From positions 57,623,407 to 57,687,406 of the forward strand of contig CM054115.1 of assembly GCA_028673005.1 (NCBI GenBank): a stretch of DNA of 64,000 bases, read 5' to 3'. Made by a program: the position numbers and the translations under genes. Of this stretch, positions 40,401-55,400 are shown piece by piece. Within the stretch, counting starts at the first letter, position 1, and each line of letters opens with the position of its first letter. The stretch comes from Tanypteryx hageni (Eukaryota > Arthropoda > Insecta > Odonata > Petaluridae). The notes beneath the pieces are model-generated. The model was not told where the DNA came from and did not search any database. It saw only the letters and a program-made list of their open reading frames with translations.

Positions 40401-43400
40401 TACTTATTTGCTTTTTGTATGTATCATGTTGCATTTGTATAGCTACCTTATAATTTGTTTGGCTGATAAGTTAATGTGCAGTTATTTAAATTGCTGTTGT
40501 CATACTCAAAAGGTTTTATTTTTTCTTACTCAGTTAAGGTAAACATATCTGATGTGCTATTACGCTCAAATCTGAATGCTGTATATGAATCGACACATAA
40601 TTGAGATTGAAAATTTTCTATCTCTAGATTTTTCTCCCTATGCAGTATTTGATGAAGTTTTATTGGTGTATATTAACAAAATCTGGTATTTTAAATGTAC
40701 CTTTATGGTCAACTATAATGAACCTATGGTTTCAAAGTATATGACTCTGAAAGTAAAATACTGCTAGATTTTTAATGAGACAAATTCATTACATTTTGAA
40801 GGTAAAACATGGTCTCAGTAAAACTCCATGTGTAATGTCTATGGTTGCCACCTGTCAATGATCTGGAATATTTTAATTTCGGCTACCTTCCCCCAAACTC
40901 CAGGTTGACCAAAAATTTCCAAGAGAAAAATTCATGATCAGATTAAAATTCAAACTAGGTTCAGGAATAGACTACTCCAGAAATTCATTTGCTAATTTTG
41001 GCTGATATGGACATAGGCATACTGGTAAAAGATAAAGTGAAAGGGTACAATAGATCAATTAAGTATTTCAATATATGATATTCTTTTCAGTTTTAAATTT
41101 AAAAATTAAATATGAGCTATAATCATGCCTTCAAATTGTTAAACAATGCAAAAATAGGTATTAAATAATGACTATTTGATTGATAGTGCTTAAGCTGACT
41201 AAATTCATATCAACTTCGATACCTGATATTCTATTAGATACTAATCGGATAAAATTATTCAAAAGAATGGAGCGATTTTCAGAATTGCTGAGATTCTCTA
41301 AGAATTTTTAATTATTTCTGCAAGTAATGCTTACTCAGAAAGATTTTTCTTACGAATGATAAATATTTGGAGTAATGAAAATTATGTGATAGAAGGAACT
41401 AGTCCAGTGATGAGAAACCTTTTCTAGCTTGTGTGCCAGCATTACAAAATATTTGATGTACCCATCACATAACAAAACTTTACATAAATAAATTTATAGA
41501 GAATATATATGACAAAAACAGAACTCCAAAAGGAAAGCTACAACAATAAACCTCCACGTCCGTTAAAATCTCGATTTCAATTTTCTTCAAGAAAACAATA
41601 CATTCTCCATACTATGCATAGCAAAAATAATTAGATTAATTTTTCTAGCGCACCTGTCTAAATATTTTTAAATGTTCCTGTACCAGCTAAAGTTACTTAT
41701 CAATTTAAGAAGCAATAAAAATTAATAGATAAAAAGTTAACAAACATACAAAGGAAAATATTTTCATTTATTAATTATTTACCTGTTACATATAAGTGGC
41801 ATTTCTGCTGCTGCACCATGGAAGACAGTTCTTGCATTGGAGGTCTATATTTGTACATTTTAATGCTACACAAGCGGCATTCATATCATCAGTCAGTCTG
41901 TTTCGCCATCAAGTCATCTTATTTTAACTAAAATTTTAAATTGAAATTCATGCATTTTTTTGTTATGCTGAAGTATATGAATAATGAAAGCAAAGTATAT
42001 TAATATATTTTTTAAGTTGCATAGCAATGGGCAAGCCATATGTACTTATAAAAATTTTCATCAATAAAAATTAATCATGAAACCTTTTAATCATAAAATT
42101 ACCTCTTCTATAACATATCTGGCTCAGGTACATGGACGTCCACTGGAACTTTTTCAGGTGGGACAAGGGGATAGGCAAGCTCTTATAGTCAGGTTTGGCA
42201 GGCTTAATATTTTAGTGGTTTGTTTCAAGCATGTTGCAGAGGGGCCCCACCTGCTTACCTGACCTAAGAAAAATGACCACATTAATCCCCTGACCTAACC
42301 AGACATCAATGGCCCTTGACACATGCCTGATCCAGAGGGGGGCACCTGCCCCCCCCCCCTTCCCTCCCTCCCAACAGACACCCATGCTCAGGTATTATTT
42401 TAAGGTGGCAGCCACAAATAACATTGCAAGTAGAGGATAAAAAAACTGACTCGACAAATTTGAGCAGTTATACAAAATGAGAATATACCAGAAAGACAAA
42501 GCTTGATCAAGTATTGTACAATGTTTAGAAAGCCACTGTATTTTTTGTTTCTTTTTGCATGTTAATTTCTGAGTGTTATCTTGACTTAATGCTATCTTTT
42601 TTATAGGTTTGGATGCAAATGTAGTGGTTGCATGTGAATAACATCAAATTTTTATCAAATTATTTTGCAGCATAAAAACCTCATGTCATCAAGTTTCTAA
42701 TAGTTTTTGTTGCTCTTTCTTTAGATAATTATCATAATTAAACTGCAGTTATCCTGTTCTTTGTTTTTTCATTATCAGTTTATTTTTTCATGCCATTTCT
42801 ATACATTTATTATAAATGTTTAATATGACCATTTTATATTAGTATTTCTTATAAATCAATCATTACCACTGCTCTTAAGTTTCAGTCATTTATTACTGTT
42901 TCATTGTTATGTCCTCTCTGAAATCATGGTTCACTACTTTCGTTAGATCTATATTTTCTATTTAAAATTAAATTATTTGATAGAGAGCGATGTTTAAAAA
43001 TGGTTGCTTGAGTGTTAATTGTGATGTAATTATAACCTAATTTATTTGTAAGTTGACTTTTTCATGTATTTTATTATAAATTAAACATTCTGCAATTTAG
43101 ACATTGTGATGGTTGTATAGATTCTTCTATCTTGGTGATATGGAGGTACTTATATAGTTCTTTCATTTTTTAAATAATTAGCATTACTTTTGATCAACAA
43201 TAAGTTTCATTGGTACTATTATATGAAATAATGAGTTATTACTATTATTGGTGTAATATCAGAACTTAACTATGACAAATGCATCACACTATATATATTT
43301 ATTTATAGATTATTACTTAGCAACATTTAAAGGTGTTTTAAATAAAGTGAGGTGCTAACATAAGCTATCATAATCCAAGAGGCTGATTAGACAGAAAAAC

Positions 43401-46400
43401 GTACGTACGAAAAACAATACAAAAGGTACTTACGTGGAATTACTATTTCATTTTGAAAGTGAGCATAAGATTACAAATTTTATGCCATGTTTTTTCAATG
43501 TTAGGATTTCATAATGAAGTTTATTATTAATAACCATGAAATTATTTATAGAGAATAAAGTATTATGGTGTTCAGTATAATTAATAATTTATTATTTGTA
43601 GTATTGTTTCTGCATAGCATAAAACATTTAATATTAATTAATTGTTTGAATAAATGTTGATTAAATTATTGAAATTTCGGTTTTTATATGACCACAGTTT
43701 ATAAGTCTCCATTTAATATCAAATTATTTTGCTATAAAGACTGTTCTCCAAAGAAGTATTTCTGTATAATTTGTTACAATTCTTGCATTATCATCTCTGT
43801 CAGTCATTGGTAGTTGAATCTTCAAACCATTATTGCTTAATGGTTTGGTAATGTATTCTGCTGTTGCTCTTGAACTGAAAGGATACAAGTTGTATCTGAT
43901 TTTTTTTCCTCTTACAGAATAGTGTTATTAAACACTTGCAGCAGGTTTGAGCTATTTTGTTTATGGACAAATTTGGTTGTTATATATGTCAATATTCAAA
44001 GTAAATTACTGAGATCTTAAATAAATAATGTATAACTACTCATCTTCATTTAACATTTACTCTCTGGTTTTGTGGGATTGGTTCCTTCGTTTTCCATTGT
44101 TCATGGACATCTAAAAAAGTGAATCATTATCCCTTAATATGTTGTCTTCATTGATCAAAAAACCCTTTGGTATAGCAATCAAATGACTCAGTATGTTATC
44201 TTCAGGAGCATAGTCACACAAAGAAAATTTCATTGTTTACCATACCCCCAGTACCCTTGTAACCAGTTTTATTTATTAGGCTGCCACATGTTTAGCACAA
44301 TATTTCATTAAGTAACTGAAATTTTTCAATAATTGGTTGGCTGTATTGCTATTGTTGTACCTTTTCTTTCTGTTTTTGTATATTTTCTGTGCTTGCTGCC
44401 ACATTGTACAATTTTTGAGCTTAGTTTAGGATTTGTCTGCAGCTTTGTTCTCTGTGAACTAGTAGAATGCTATGAAGCTTTTATCATTAGATAAAATGGA
44501 CTCTGTTTCTCTCAGACAGTGTTAGTTGTCTTTCATTTCTGTTAATGTGTTGGATGAAGTTTTTGCTTCTGATTTGAATTTTTTTATTTTCTGCTTAGGA
44601 TTTTCTCTTGAGAAACTTTTGTATTTATTGCATTTAAAAATTGCTTGTATACCTTGCATTAGTCAAATTTTCTTCTTTTTTTAAGTAAAAAGGGATTGAT
44701 CTGAATTTTGGTAAGGACCTGTGAGGTCTCATTTTCATAATGAAAAGTTTTGTACCTGTCTTACTGATCATTAGCATCATGAAATAAATATTCAGTTGAT
44801 TTATTGCTTTGAAAAGGCTTTTCCAAATTCTGTTGTTTTATTGGAGGTGAAATTTTGTCAGGAAATTAAATCAAAGATGTCTGAATTAATTATAAAATTT
44901 GGGTTTAGGTTACATGAAGGAAATGATTTGTTTTACTTTTTAATTTTGTGTATTTTACAATTCCTGAATTTGAATTATCTAATGCAGTAAAATACAAATT
45001 TATTAGTGTATAGACTATGGAATCATGTAACGTAAATCCGACTTTTCTCAGACTTCTAAAATTTGAAATGATATGGGTAAATTCTGAATCTAGATTATTT
45101 TTGCAATTTTAGGACATCACATTAGTTTGAAATTTTTGTTATTCACTTCAAGTCCTTACCTGTGAATACAGTTTGATCCTTTTATATAGACGTTGCATAT
45201 TTGAGAATCTTTATGTTTGCTCCGTGGATGTTACGTCGACTTGTTCTTCTGGTATTTTAAATTTAGTTCATTGCTTTAGACTTTTAATTATTTGCATATT
45301 AGCTCTCAAAAATAATAATTGAATGAAATCACTTATCTGCTATTTTATTTAATAATCAACCAAATAATGTTGATATAATAACATCACTTAATGGTTATTT
45401 CAGTTGAAATGCTTATAAATTTGTATTGTATTATAACAGTAATTGCAGTCCATTAAGTGTTTCCTATTTTACAATAAGACATTAAAATTTTCAAAATTTC
45501 TTTAACAAAAGTAATTAATAATCTAGATTATTTCTAAAATTGATCATCATATTTAAGAATTGATAAATAAAAGTTTCTTGCTTTTTATCAGTATTTTTAA
45601 TATAGGTCTTATTCTTGCTGTTTTCCTGGATCTTAGAATTTGCAAACTTTTTAAATGCATTGCATTCAAGTTAGAAGCTCTAAATGATAGAAGGTGGTAG
45701 CTCTCTGGTTTGACCTTTGATTTATTTGCTAAACATTACTTATATGTTACAGTCATGCCTTATGCATTTTTGTAAGCACATTGCTTTATTATTCTTTTTT
45801 GTAATAATTTTTGCTTGTCAATAGTTTGGGGAATGGAGGGTTTGGCAGATAAGGCTCTATCTTAGTAAAATGATAAAAATATACCCGAGGGCGAATAGAA
45901 AAATAATCACCAAACCAGAAGGCTACCTTTGTCCAAAATGGGAAGAAAAAGTTGTACTTTGGATTTTTTGTAATGGTGTGACTCTCTTTGGCTCACCATT
46001 CTGGAACATGCATATGTTGTGTGTGTCCCTCTTGCAGAGTGGCAGTGGGGATTCATCACCTTCATCATCATCTCCAACGTCCCCATCTTAACAGAGAGAA
46101 GAGGGGAGGAGTCCTCTTCTGAAATTGGTTTGAAGAGGGGGATGGAAATAGAATGGATTTGAGGAGTGGGAAGCAGGGTGATTTGTGTCTCATTTTGTGA
46201 AGTCTACCAAAAGATGGATTTATAACACAGAGAGAGAGGGTCCAACTTCTCCCCCTCCCAAAAATCCTCCGAATTGATTGAACTCTTGTCTTTTTTTTAT
46301 TATCTCATTTCCCACTTTGTCTCTCTTCTCCTTCGAAGCATTTGTCTTTTTGTGTTATACCCGACTCATGTTGAGTTTTTATTTTGTTTTCATTTACTTG

Positions 46401-49400
46401 TTGATCCAGTTGTGGTGTGGATTCCAGACTCTTTTTATAAGACAACAAAAATAGTCTTGTCGGTAGCATGTTGGTTGTATTGGTGTGAGTTTGTGTGTAT
46501 GTATATGGGAGTGTAGTGTGGATGTACTTGTGTGTGTGTGAATTTTTTGGGGAGAAAGGTCCTCTTGAGGGATTTGTAACCTTCCATCTTCATACACTCA
46601 TCAGAGCTGTAGTGCCAAACAAGCTTGGAATTTAAGTTAAAGAGAAGAATGTTGAATCCTTTTCATGTTGTCAACGAAAATCTGTCATTTTATGTACATG
46701 TATGTCATACCCTGGACAAGAGTCACATTTTACTTTATTTTAATTGCATTTGTTTCTCTTCCTGATCCTGCATTTTTAAATTCCCATGTACATTAGTTTA
46801 TGCCTATCTGGAATGTATTCCTTTAGCCAACTCTTTGTTCTACGATAATGTCCAATTTTGTGAGGCTATATTCCTTCCACATGAATGTGTTCAACTCCCA
46901 TTTGTATGGGAATTACACATGGTTTGTATGTTTATACTTAGGCTCTAAATAGGATAGTTTTCGTAATCCTTCTAAAAGGATAAAAATTGAATGACCAACG
47001 ATAGAATATTTTGTTTGAATAAGGCTTACCTAGCATGGATATAATTTTTGGATAAAGTAAATCCATTGCCTCAACATCAAGAGAGCTATTTACATCGTTT
47101 AATTTTTCATCAAGTGCCAAAATTCATTGAAATGATTTATTACTCAAATTCTTTTGATTGAAATGAATTGAAATAACACATCCCTGACTCATGCTCTATT
47201 TTTAAATGTATGTTCAGTGTGTATTTTTTTCACAAATTGAAACTTTATACAATCCATTAGAGATATTGTAATTAGATATGTATCAAAAGAATGCGTCTGA
47301 AGTTGGTTGAATTTAATTTTGAAAAAATGATCAAACCTTTCACCTAATTAGACTTAACAAATCTAAGAGTTCTTTTGAGTTCTGTGATGTGATAATGTGA
47401 AATTTTCTTCATAAAATTTGGTGTCCTATTATTTAAAAAGACCATTTCTTGAAGTTTGTGTGAATTATTCCCACAAATATAGAATGTCTTTTGTGAGGTT
47501 CCCCATAATAGTTCCTAAGTGTTATTGGTCAGCACTTTTCATGAACAAATTAGAATTTATTCCTTAAATTGACCATTAAAATTTATCATCTACATTTGAA
47601 AATGTATGCATACCACTGGAAATGCAGGACATTTTCCTATTTCTCATGGGAATCTTCTGAATGTTGCTGATGTGGTCTTCCAATGTTTATTTGTGTAAAT
47701 TATGCATACAATTTTTTTCTCTTCTGAATATCTGAATGTATGTGAATGGCCATTGTGGCGCATGATATTTTCTTTGGATCAAATGGGTGAAAGTTTGCAA
47801 GATCAACCTGAATTTATACTCGTTCAATTTTTATTTCGTAGTTAAATTTCCTAACATTTTGCAGATTGCTTCAGGATGCTGCCAGTGAAATGGCTGTTAG
47901 CTGCACTGCTTATTTTAAAATATGAGACTTTCTAATCAAACCAGTTATTAAATAATCAAAATTAGTTAACCTTTGAGGAGCTGCAATAGTTTCTATTGTT
48001 GAAATAGTGGTGAAGTGGACATGTGCTCAATGCACTGGCTGTGATAAGATCTAGAAGTCATTTAAATAGATTAGGTGGTTAAACTGCTGCAGCTTTTCAA
48101 TTAAAAAAATTGCCTGTCGAAATGTATCATTTCTTAGAAATTATGTCTGACTAAAAGTAAACTGTCCTCAGAAGGACTTGATATAAAGTTCATTATTTTA
48201 AACATATCAATTTGGTGCAAAAATTAAATTAAATGTTTAAATTATTTGTCATGTATAATTGATAATGAAGCTTAGGCAAAAGAGTGTAATGGCTGAATTG
48301 AGGTGTATTGTTTGCTTAGTTTTTTGTCTATTTATTTTTTATTAATACTTAACTTTCTCTACTTTTGTTTTAAATTGTTTATTCTATTCCCATTTTTTTA
48401 ATTCCAACATTTTAATAAAAATGAATTGGGTATAAACAGAAAATTGAATTTTCTATGCCTAAAAACTGATTAATCATCTCCTTCCTATAGAAATAAATTT
48501 AACTTATATTGGCCTGAATGGATTTTTTATTGCTGAATTTCTTCTTCTCATCTAATTTTGATTTTGATGTTAAAAAGCCTTAATGCAGTATACTTTGCTT
48601 TCATCTTCCAATGTTATTTACTTTCATTTTATTCAATATACAGCTTTCATGCTGCTCAAAATAAAACTTGTTTATTTTGGCAGTTATTTCCTTTGTAGTT
48701 AGATTTTGAAATCTTTTTCTTTCTTCTGGTTGCCATCCTGAGTTAAGTTCATTGCTCACTGCCTAGTTTTTAATATTAGTTCCTACTAGGATGATCAACG
48801 AGTATCTTTTAAAGAGAACATGGTCTCTTTTTTAGTTCAGATCTTTTTATTTATTTTTTTTTTCAAGAAATGACCTCTATGTAACAATTTTCATTTAAAC
48901 CACAAAAATTCTACTTTCTTTCTGCACTAATTTTATTTCGTTTTTTGTGTACTAGTGCATAAGTAATAATTATTTAATTTTTTAAAGATCTCCAAATAAA
49001 TTTTAGGACATTACATAAATGTATTTGTCCAATATGTATTTTTCTGAGGGATGGGTTTACCTGTAATCTTTTTTGTCAATGAAAAGCTGAGAATGTTCTC
49101 TTATTTGTCTTAAAAGATCTGGTAACCCTAGTCCCAACTGGCAACTAGCTTTAGGATTATCAAAAAGTCAGTAATGTTTAGTTTGTATATGGATTTGTAA
49201 TGAAGCATTTTTATCCAACTTTTGAATCTCATTTGAATGAATGAATAATTCAGGTAAATTATCATAAAAGATTTTTGCCACAAGAAATATTATAGCTGAA
49301 GCATTTAACAAATTGGCATTATTTAGAAAAGTTCTTGTGTACATTACATCCATATTGAGTAGTTAATAATATATTACCAAGCACAAACTGCTAATTGTTC

Positions 49401-52400
49401 TTTGTAATTACATGTGAAAGTGGTTATGTTAACCATTTTCAAGATTTCCATATTAATTTTCAATGGCATAAGTATTGAATTGATATAATAATTCTAAATG
49501 TATTCTTTGCTTCTCAGTTATTGAGGTTCAAGACTGATATCAAGAACATTGTGTAAAATTAATGAAAAGTAGTTCATTTTGAAATGCAAGAGAGTAAATT
49601 CTTCATTAATATTTATAGATTGTAGTGTATAGATTCATTGAAAACATTTAATTTTTTTTTATTTCTTACTCCATTGAAAATTAAAAATCATAATAATTGC
49701 AGTTTGATATAATTTCATTGCATAAATTGAAAAAAATTTTAACAAAAACTTTAAATCACATAAAAATGATGTTTATTAAAAGCATTGTAAATAAATTTAT
49801 TGTCTTAATTAGAGTGCATTTTCATCTGATAGTTCGTATTATCAAATTATGTTAGTGTGGAAACACAGCTATTAATTTGCACACATTTTGTTAAATATAA
49901 TCTGGTTAATGTTGCCAACATTCAATTTGGAGCAAAAAATTTCTCTTGAAATTGCCTTATTTCTACCAACAACATGCTCAAGTCCAAATTACTTTTCAGT
50001 TTTTTTCATATCTACAAAAGTTACAGTGAGGACCATTATTACTCTGTGATTAATATCTCAAACAGTGCTGCCTTTAACAGTCATTTACTAAATAAATATT
50101 AATCACAAAATCAGAATGCAATTGTTTTAGAATAATTTTTAACTTCTTGATGTTGAGCTTTTTAATAAAAAATCCAACATTGTATATCTTTTTGGATCCC
50201 TTCATTGAGGACATTAATTTTTATGTATTTTATTTATAAAAATTATTGCTGTGCAATGCTAAAATATAGAAATAATTTTTTTTGTTCAACAGCAGAATGT
50301 GTCTCCTGAAATGTATATGTTTATATATTTAGAGTAAATCCGCTCAAATAATCTCATTCCTAAAAACAAGGTCTGCTACATTTAAAAAAATTACTCATTT
50401 TCTAAAATTGTCATAATTTATTTTTATCTGAAACTTATATTTTGTAAATAGGTTTCATGCAATGTTACTGGAACTCTAATTTCATTTTCATCTTAATACA
50501 AATTTTATCACAACATACATAATGGTGATTTGATTATCTTTGATGTTTTTTTACTTTTATTTGATATGTAATTATTTATGATTGTTTATTTCCCCTATGA
50601 TTGAGAGAATTTTTTATCAAGTTTCATTATAAATTTCCTACTTCAATTTTGTTGTTTTAATTATTGGATCATGTCTAACTGGGGAATATTTTATTATAGC
50701 TGAATAGATGAAAAGCTAAACTGAAATAATGCCAAAAATACATCATTTGAATTTGAATTTTTTAAAATGCAGTATGATTTCACCTCCATTATTGTACTTA
50801 TTTATAGCATAGGAAAGTATGTGGTTTAATTTGTAAGAATATGAAATCATCTGCCATTGATTATTTTATTCTCATGTTATTATTTATCATGGACAATATT
50901 TTTAATTGAAAGGCAAGATTTAATTATCTTGACGTAAAGGAATTGATTTTTAAGATATGACAGTATAATGGTTGAATCACTTTTTGAAAAATTGGAAACA
51001 ATTGGCATCATTGTTGTATCTTTGAAATGGCCAGCATAGATATTGGTTGATTCTTTGTAATATATTTATGTCCTGGTGATGTCCATCTGAAATTCTTTCC
51101 CTTATACGTGGGTGAATGAGTACCAGTTTTTAATGATGTGGAATGATTGGCTATCTGTTTTAATGTTCCTTCCTTAGGGATAACTTATCAAAACAAACTT
51201 AATGGACATAGAATTTTCCATCAGTCAACATGCTTTTCTCCTGCTGTAATTTTAATTACAATTTTGCAACTGATGATGTGCCATGATGTTGTGTGTTTTT
51301 ATTCAATTTTTTTATAATCTATTTCAAAGAATTTGTCTTAATCACCACGGGTGCTTCAAAAATATTGTTGTTGTTGATGTTGATTGTTGTCGCCTGTGTC
51401 CTTGTTTCTTCAGTGCAGAAAGATCTTGTGGAAGGAAGAGGATGGGAATGAGGCAGTACTTAGACAGAAATATTTAAACAGTGGTGTAAAGAAAAAGAAA
51501 ACAATTATGACTAACAAAATATGTCTCCTATTTTGGTATGTGTTCTTGTTTCAAAGCAGGCAAACTCTTTTGAAAAAGGAATAATTGCCTGTTCATATTT
51601 ATTTGTATATTATTATAATGTATAGGAAAAGGTGAAATATATTTATTATTATTATAAATGTTTCTCCTAGTGCATTGTTTTTAAGCTATTCCACCAGCTG
51701 AACAACCAACTTTTAGAGCAAATAATTCATTTAAAAATAATATGGTTCATTGATTTTATTTAACTTTCGTTTCAAGCTCAATTAATAAATACTGACTAAG
51801 ATGCTGGGTACAAGCCTTGGGACAAAATTTATTGAATGTTTTATTTAATTTTCTGCTTAAACCTTATAAGTAATTTTTATGGAATCTGTTATCAGGTGGC
51901 TTCCAGTTGTGTACTTAATATCTAATGATTTTTTAGCCCACAAACTTTTAACTACAAAGAAATACTTAGTAGATGATTGATTGCAAATTATGCCTCAAAT
52001 TTTATTTGAATGTAGCTTTTTACGTTTATTTTTCTTTGGACAACATGAAATTACGCAAATTCTTTGCCCTCTGATTTTTTGGAAATTAAAGATAGTATGG
52101 ATAAATATAATTTGTTATCTCACTCAGGAAATTAAAAAAATTTTAAAGAATTTTTATCTGAATGAACCTGACAAAGCTGTAATGCAGTGAAATCAGTAGT
52201 GATTTTAATAAAGCTTGTGGTTCTGCTTAGTTAATTTTTTTAGTATGAATAAATTCCACAAGTTATGCCTGCAGTAGTAGATTGTATTCCATGTAAATTT
52301 TGACATTTGGGCTTTTATAATTGACCAGAGAAGGATGTTAATTTTTTATAATAACGTCTTGAACAAATTATTTAATAATTTGGTATTCCACAAAACAAAT

Positions 52401-55400
52401 TATCCTATTTCCATATTTTTTACTACAAGATCATCAGTTATTTAGCAATCAGTGCGAATCTTGTGCAAAAATGTATGAGGTAATTAAAAGTGGTATCAAA
52501 AACAGTTGAATTCACTTAAGGAATCATATTCCTTACCATTATCTTCATAATAACCTTTAATAATCCTTCCCTCTCCATTTGGATTCCATCACCTGAAATT
52601 ATTAATTTTATTTGGTTCTTTGATTGGCTGTTTGATTATGACCTGCATGGCAATGATGGTATTTTATTAACCACTTTCTCTTTGTTTTTTAGGTACCTTT
52701 TGTTCTATTAACCTCTTTCAAAGATTTGTTTATTTTGCATGTTCTTTATATTTGATTATAAATGAAAGAGTTATGACAAACAAATTATTTTTTCCTCTTT
52801 ATAGGTAGCTATATAATATTCTCACTTTACCAGAAAATTAAAGGCATCAATATATTGCAGTTTCCTGAGCATCCTGCTATTTGTTCAAATTATTTGCATA
52901 TCTTCTGTAGGTTGTTAGGAATAATTTAGTATTTATTATTCTTTGTAAATTATTTCCAAACTTAATTGTTTTTTATAAGGTGACAACAGTAGGGAAAATC
53001 TTTTATGCCTTATCATTTTTATTTCAGGAATTATTGACCATTATATTTCAAAAGTAATATATCTATAAAGGCTAACTTGTACATATGTATGATTCATTTG
53101 TTTTGGTGGCTTTTACTTTTCATGCTGTGAAAATTAATCATCATGTATTCAGTCATTACTCAACTGCATTTTTATGCTTGTTTTAACAAATGCTGTCATC
53201 TCAGGAATTCATAATGATTCTTCATTATTTTAAACAGATATCTTTTCGTATTCAAACTTTAGTCCCTTAATGTCAAATTAAGGTTTGCTTATAAACTGGT
53301 TTCAAAATACTTCTGATGTTGTGCAGTTTATCCATCCAATTTATATAAGTTGACAGTGGTAACGTCCTATTCCTATGTCATAAAAATTTCCATTTTTACT
53401 TTTTATAATTGTATGTATATACCCTTTTAAAAAATTTAATTGTGACGATTGTATTCACCTTATATGAATTTCCAGAAAGAGTCATTTGCTTACCACTTAC
53501 AACCCAAAATAATATCGGACAAATTTGTTATTTTCTTTTGATGAGTTTTTTATTTCAAGTCACAATCTCCCCTTTGTGTGTTTTTCTATAATACTATATT
53601 TTACCACGTTAAATGCATGTATTTTAAAGTGCTTAAAATTTCATCTTTATTTCCGAAGCATGATGCTTGTTGCTAATTTGCTTTTATTCTTTTTTGTCCT
53701 TGACCTTCCACATACAATCCTTTGTCATTTTTAACCTTTAATCAATGCCTCATCTAATCCTGCTTTTTGACTTGGATCAATTAAACTTATGCTCCTTTAC
53801 CATCTTTGTCGTGCGATTTGCTTATCATAATTCAATTATCATTCTGTAATTATCTGCTCTTTTAATAAATTTGATTTTTATCTGTGATTCTAATGGCCTA
53901 TCCTCGCTTATGCCTGTCAACTCTTCATTTCCAATTTCTTCCTGAAACTTAATTGTATATTATTCTTTTTTATTGTCCAATTAATGAACAACTGTATTTC
54001 TACAAAATATTATTTCTACGTTGGAAATTATTCATGGATCCAATGCCTCACCTCTAAAAAATTCCATTTTTCTTGTTTTCATATCATTGCCATCCCTTTT
54101 TTTATCTTGCTTAACGTGCACCAATTTCACCTGATATTTTATTTGCTGCTTTCCATCTTCCCCATCTCCTTTGCTATGTGCACTTGCAGCCTATTCACCC
54201 ACCAACCCGCCCTGTATCCTCTGCGTCAGGCATCATGGAAAACAATCCTCCATCTCCAGTCTCCTCCCAGTCACCCGTCACAGCTCCCAAGCAGTTAATC
54301 CCACATTCCCTTGAGGGCTTTGACAGCAATGACGATGATTTAGATGATGCCTATTCATCCACGGAAGACCTTTTGGAGCCAATAGCACGGAGTAGGAAGC
54401 CAAATGCTCGTCTCTCTGGGAAGAAGATCAATCCCTTGGAGGTGGGTTCGGAAGAGGTCTGTGTTTCCTGACTGTAGAAGACATTTGAAAGCTACATTGG
54501 CAACCTATTAAGATGTCAGATGCAATTCGTTTTACCCTAACTTGCTTCCTGTCCTTGTTAGAATTTCCCATTGAGTTGTTGCTAAAGTATCCCTATTATT
54601 TTCCTATAAATGGGGTAGCAAGTACACATGGAATTAGTTTTTAAAATGACATTCAAAACAATTATGGAAATTTTAGGAAAACTCAGCTGTAAAACACAAA
54701 AAAGATATCAGGGCTTGTTAGGACTAACTCAAGTTTGGAAATTTTGAGAAAAAGCCATGGTTTCAGAGATATTATCAGTAGAAGAAAACAAAGCTACTAC
54801 TACAGTATGCATAAGGGAACACAATTAAATATTTGCTTTTAATTTAGATAAGAGGACAATGAAAGTAATGTTGAAATATATATGCCTATTTACTGCACAT
54901 TTTTGGCATAATTAGCAGAAGTGTTGGATATTGATAACAATATTACAAAGTTTTGATTATCATTATACATTTTGCTTAAACTTGTATAATTGTGCCTTTG
55001 AGAACATTTTATGTTCTGTATAGTAAATATATTTCATTGTACCTGTCAGTATTGGGTTTCTATCATTTAACAAAGAAAATGTTATGAGAGATGAAACAGT
55101 TTTCAGAACACATTCTCAGTTTTCTTCTCTGCTTTAAATTATTTTCAGTGTTAGCATACTTAAAAGCAAAGGAAAAATGTTAATGTTGATATATTAGTTC
55201 ATTTATATAACAAAAATAATTAGTCAATCTAATCAAATGCAGCAATATTCTGATTATGGTATTCCTCTGAATATAGATGAATCCTACAATTACAGTATCA
55301 GTCAAATATAAGATGTATCCAAATTTTCATGAGCCGAGAAAAAATTTGTTATCACAACATGTGATACTTATTCGGCATTTTACACTGCACCCAGCCTTTG

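Larger units (their letters stand above)
40396..54189 (+). other. scrib: scrib intron 14 (13794 bp)
   Basis: The longest intron. It holds a hAT relic (about 40849-41420), a GC-rich patch (42140-42380), a candidate microexon (43918-43944), a candidate terminal exon (46038-46091) and a weak exon candidate (51414-51584). The large stretches 42381-43917, 43945-46037, 46092-51413 and 51585-54189 are AT-rich with scattered AATAAA and only low-complexity frames; I recognise no transposon in them. Confidence 0.7.

Noticed and set aside
53984..54298. 104-codon frame entering exon 15
   Set aside because: Hydrophobic reading of the pyrimidine-rich tract before the acceptor; the correct exon frame differs.
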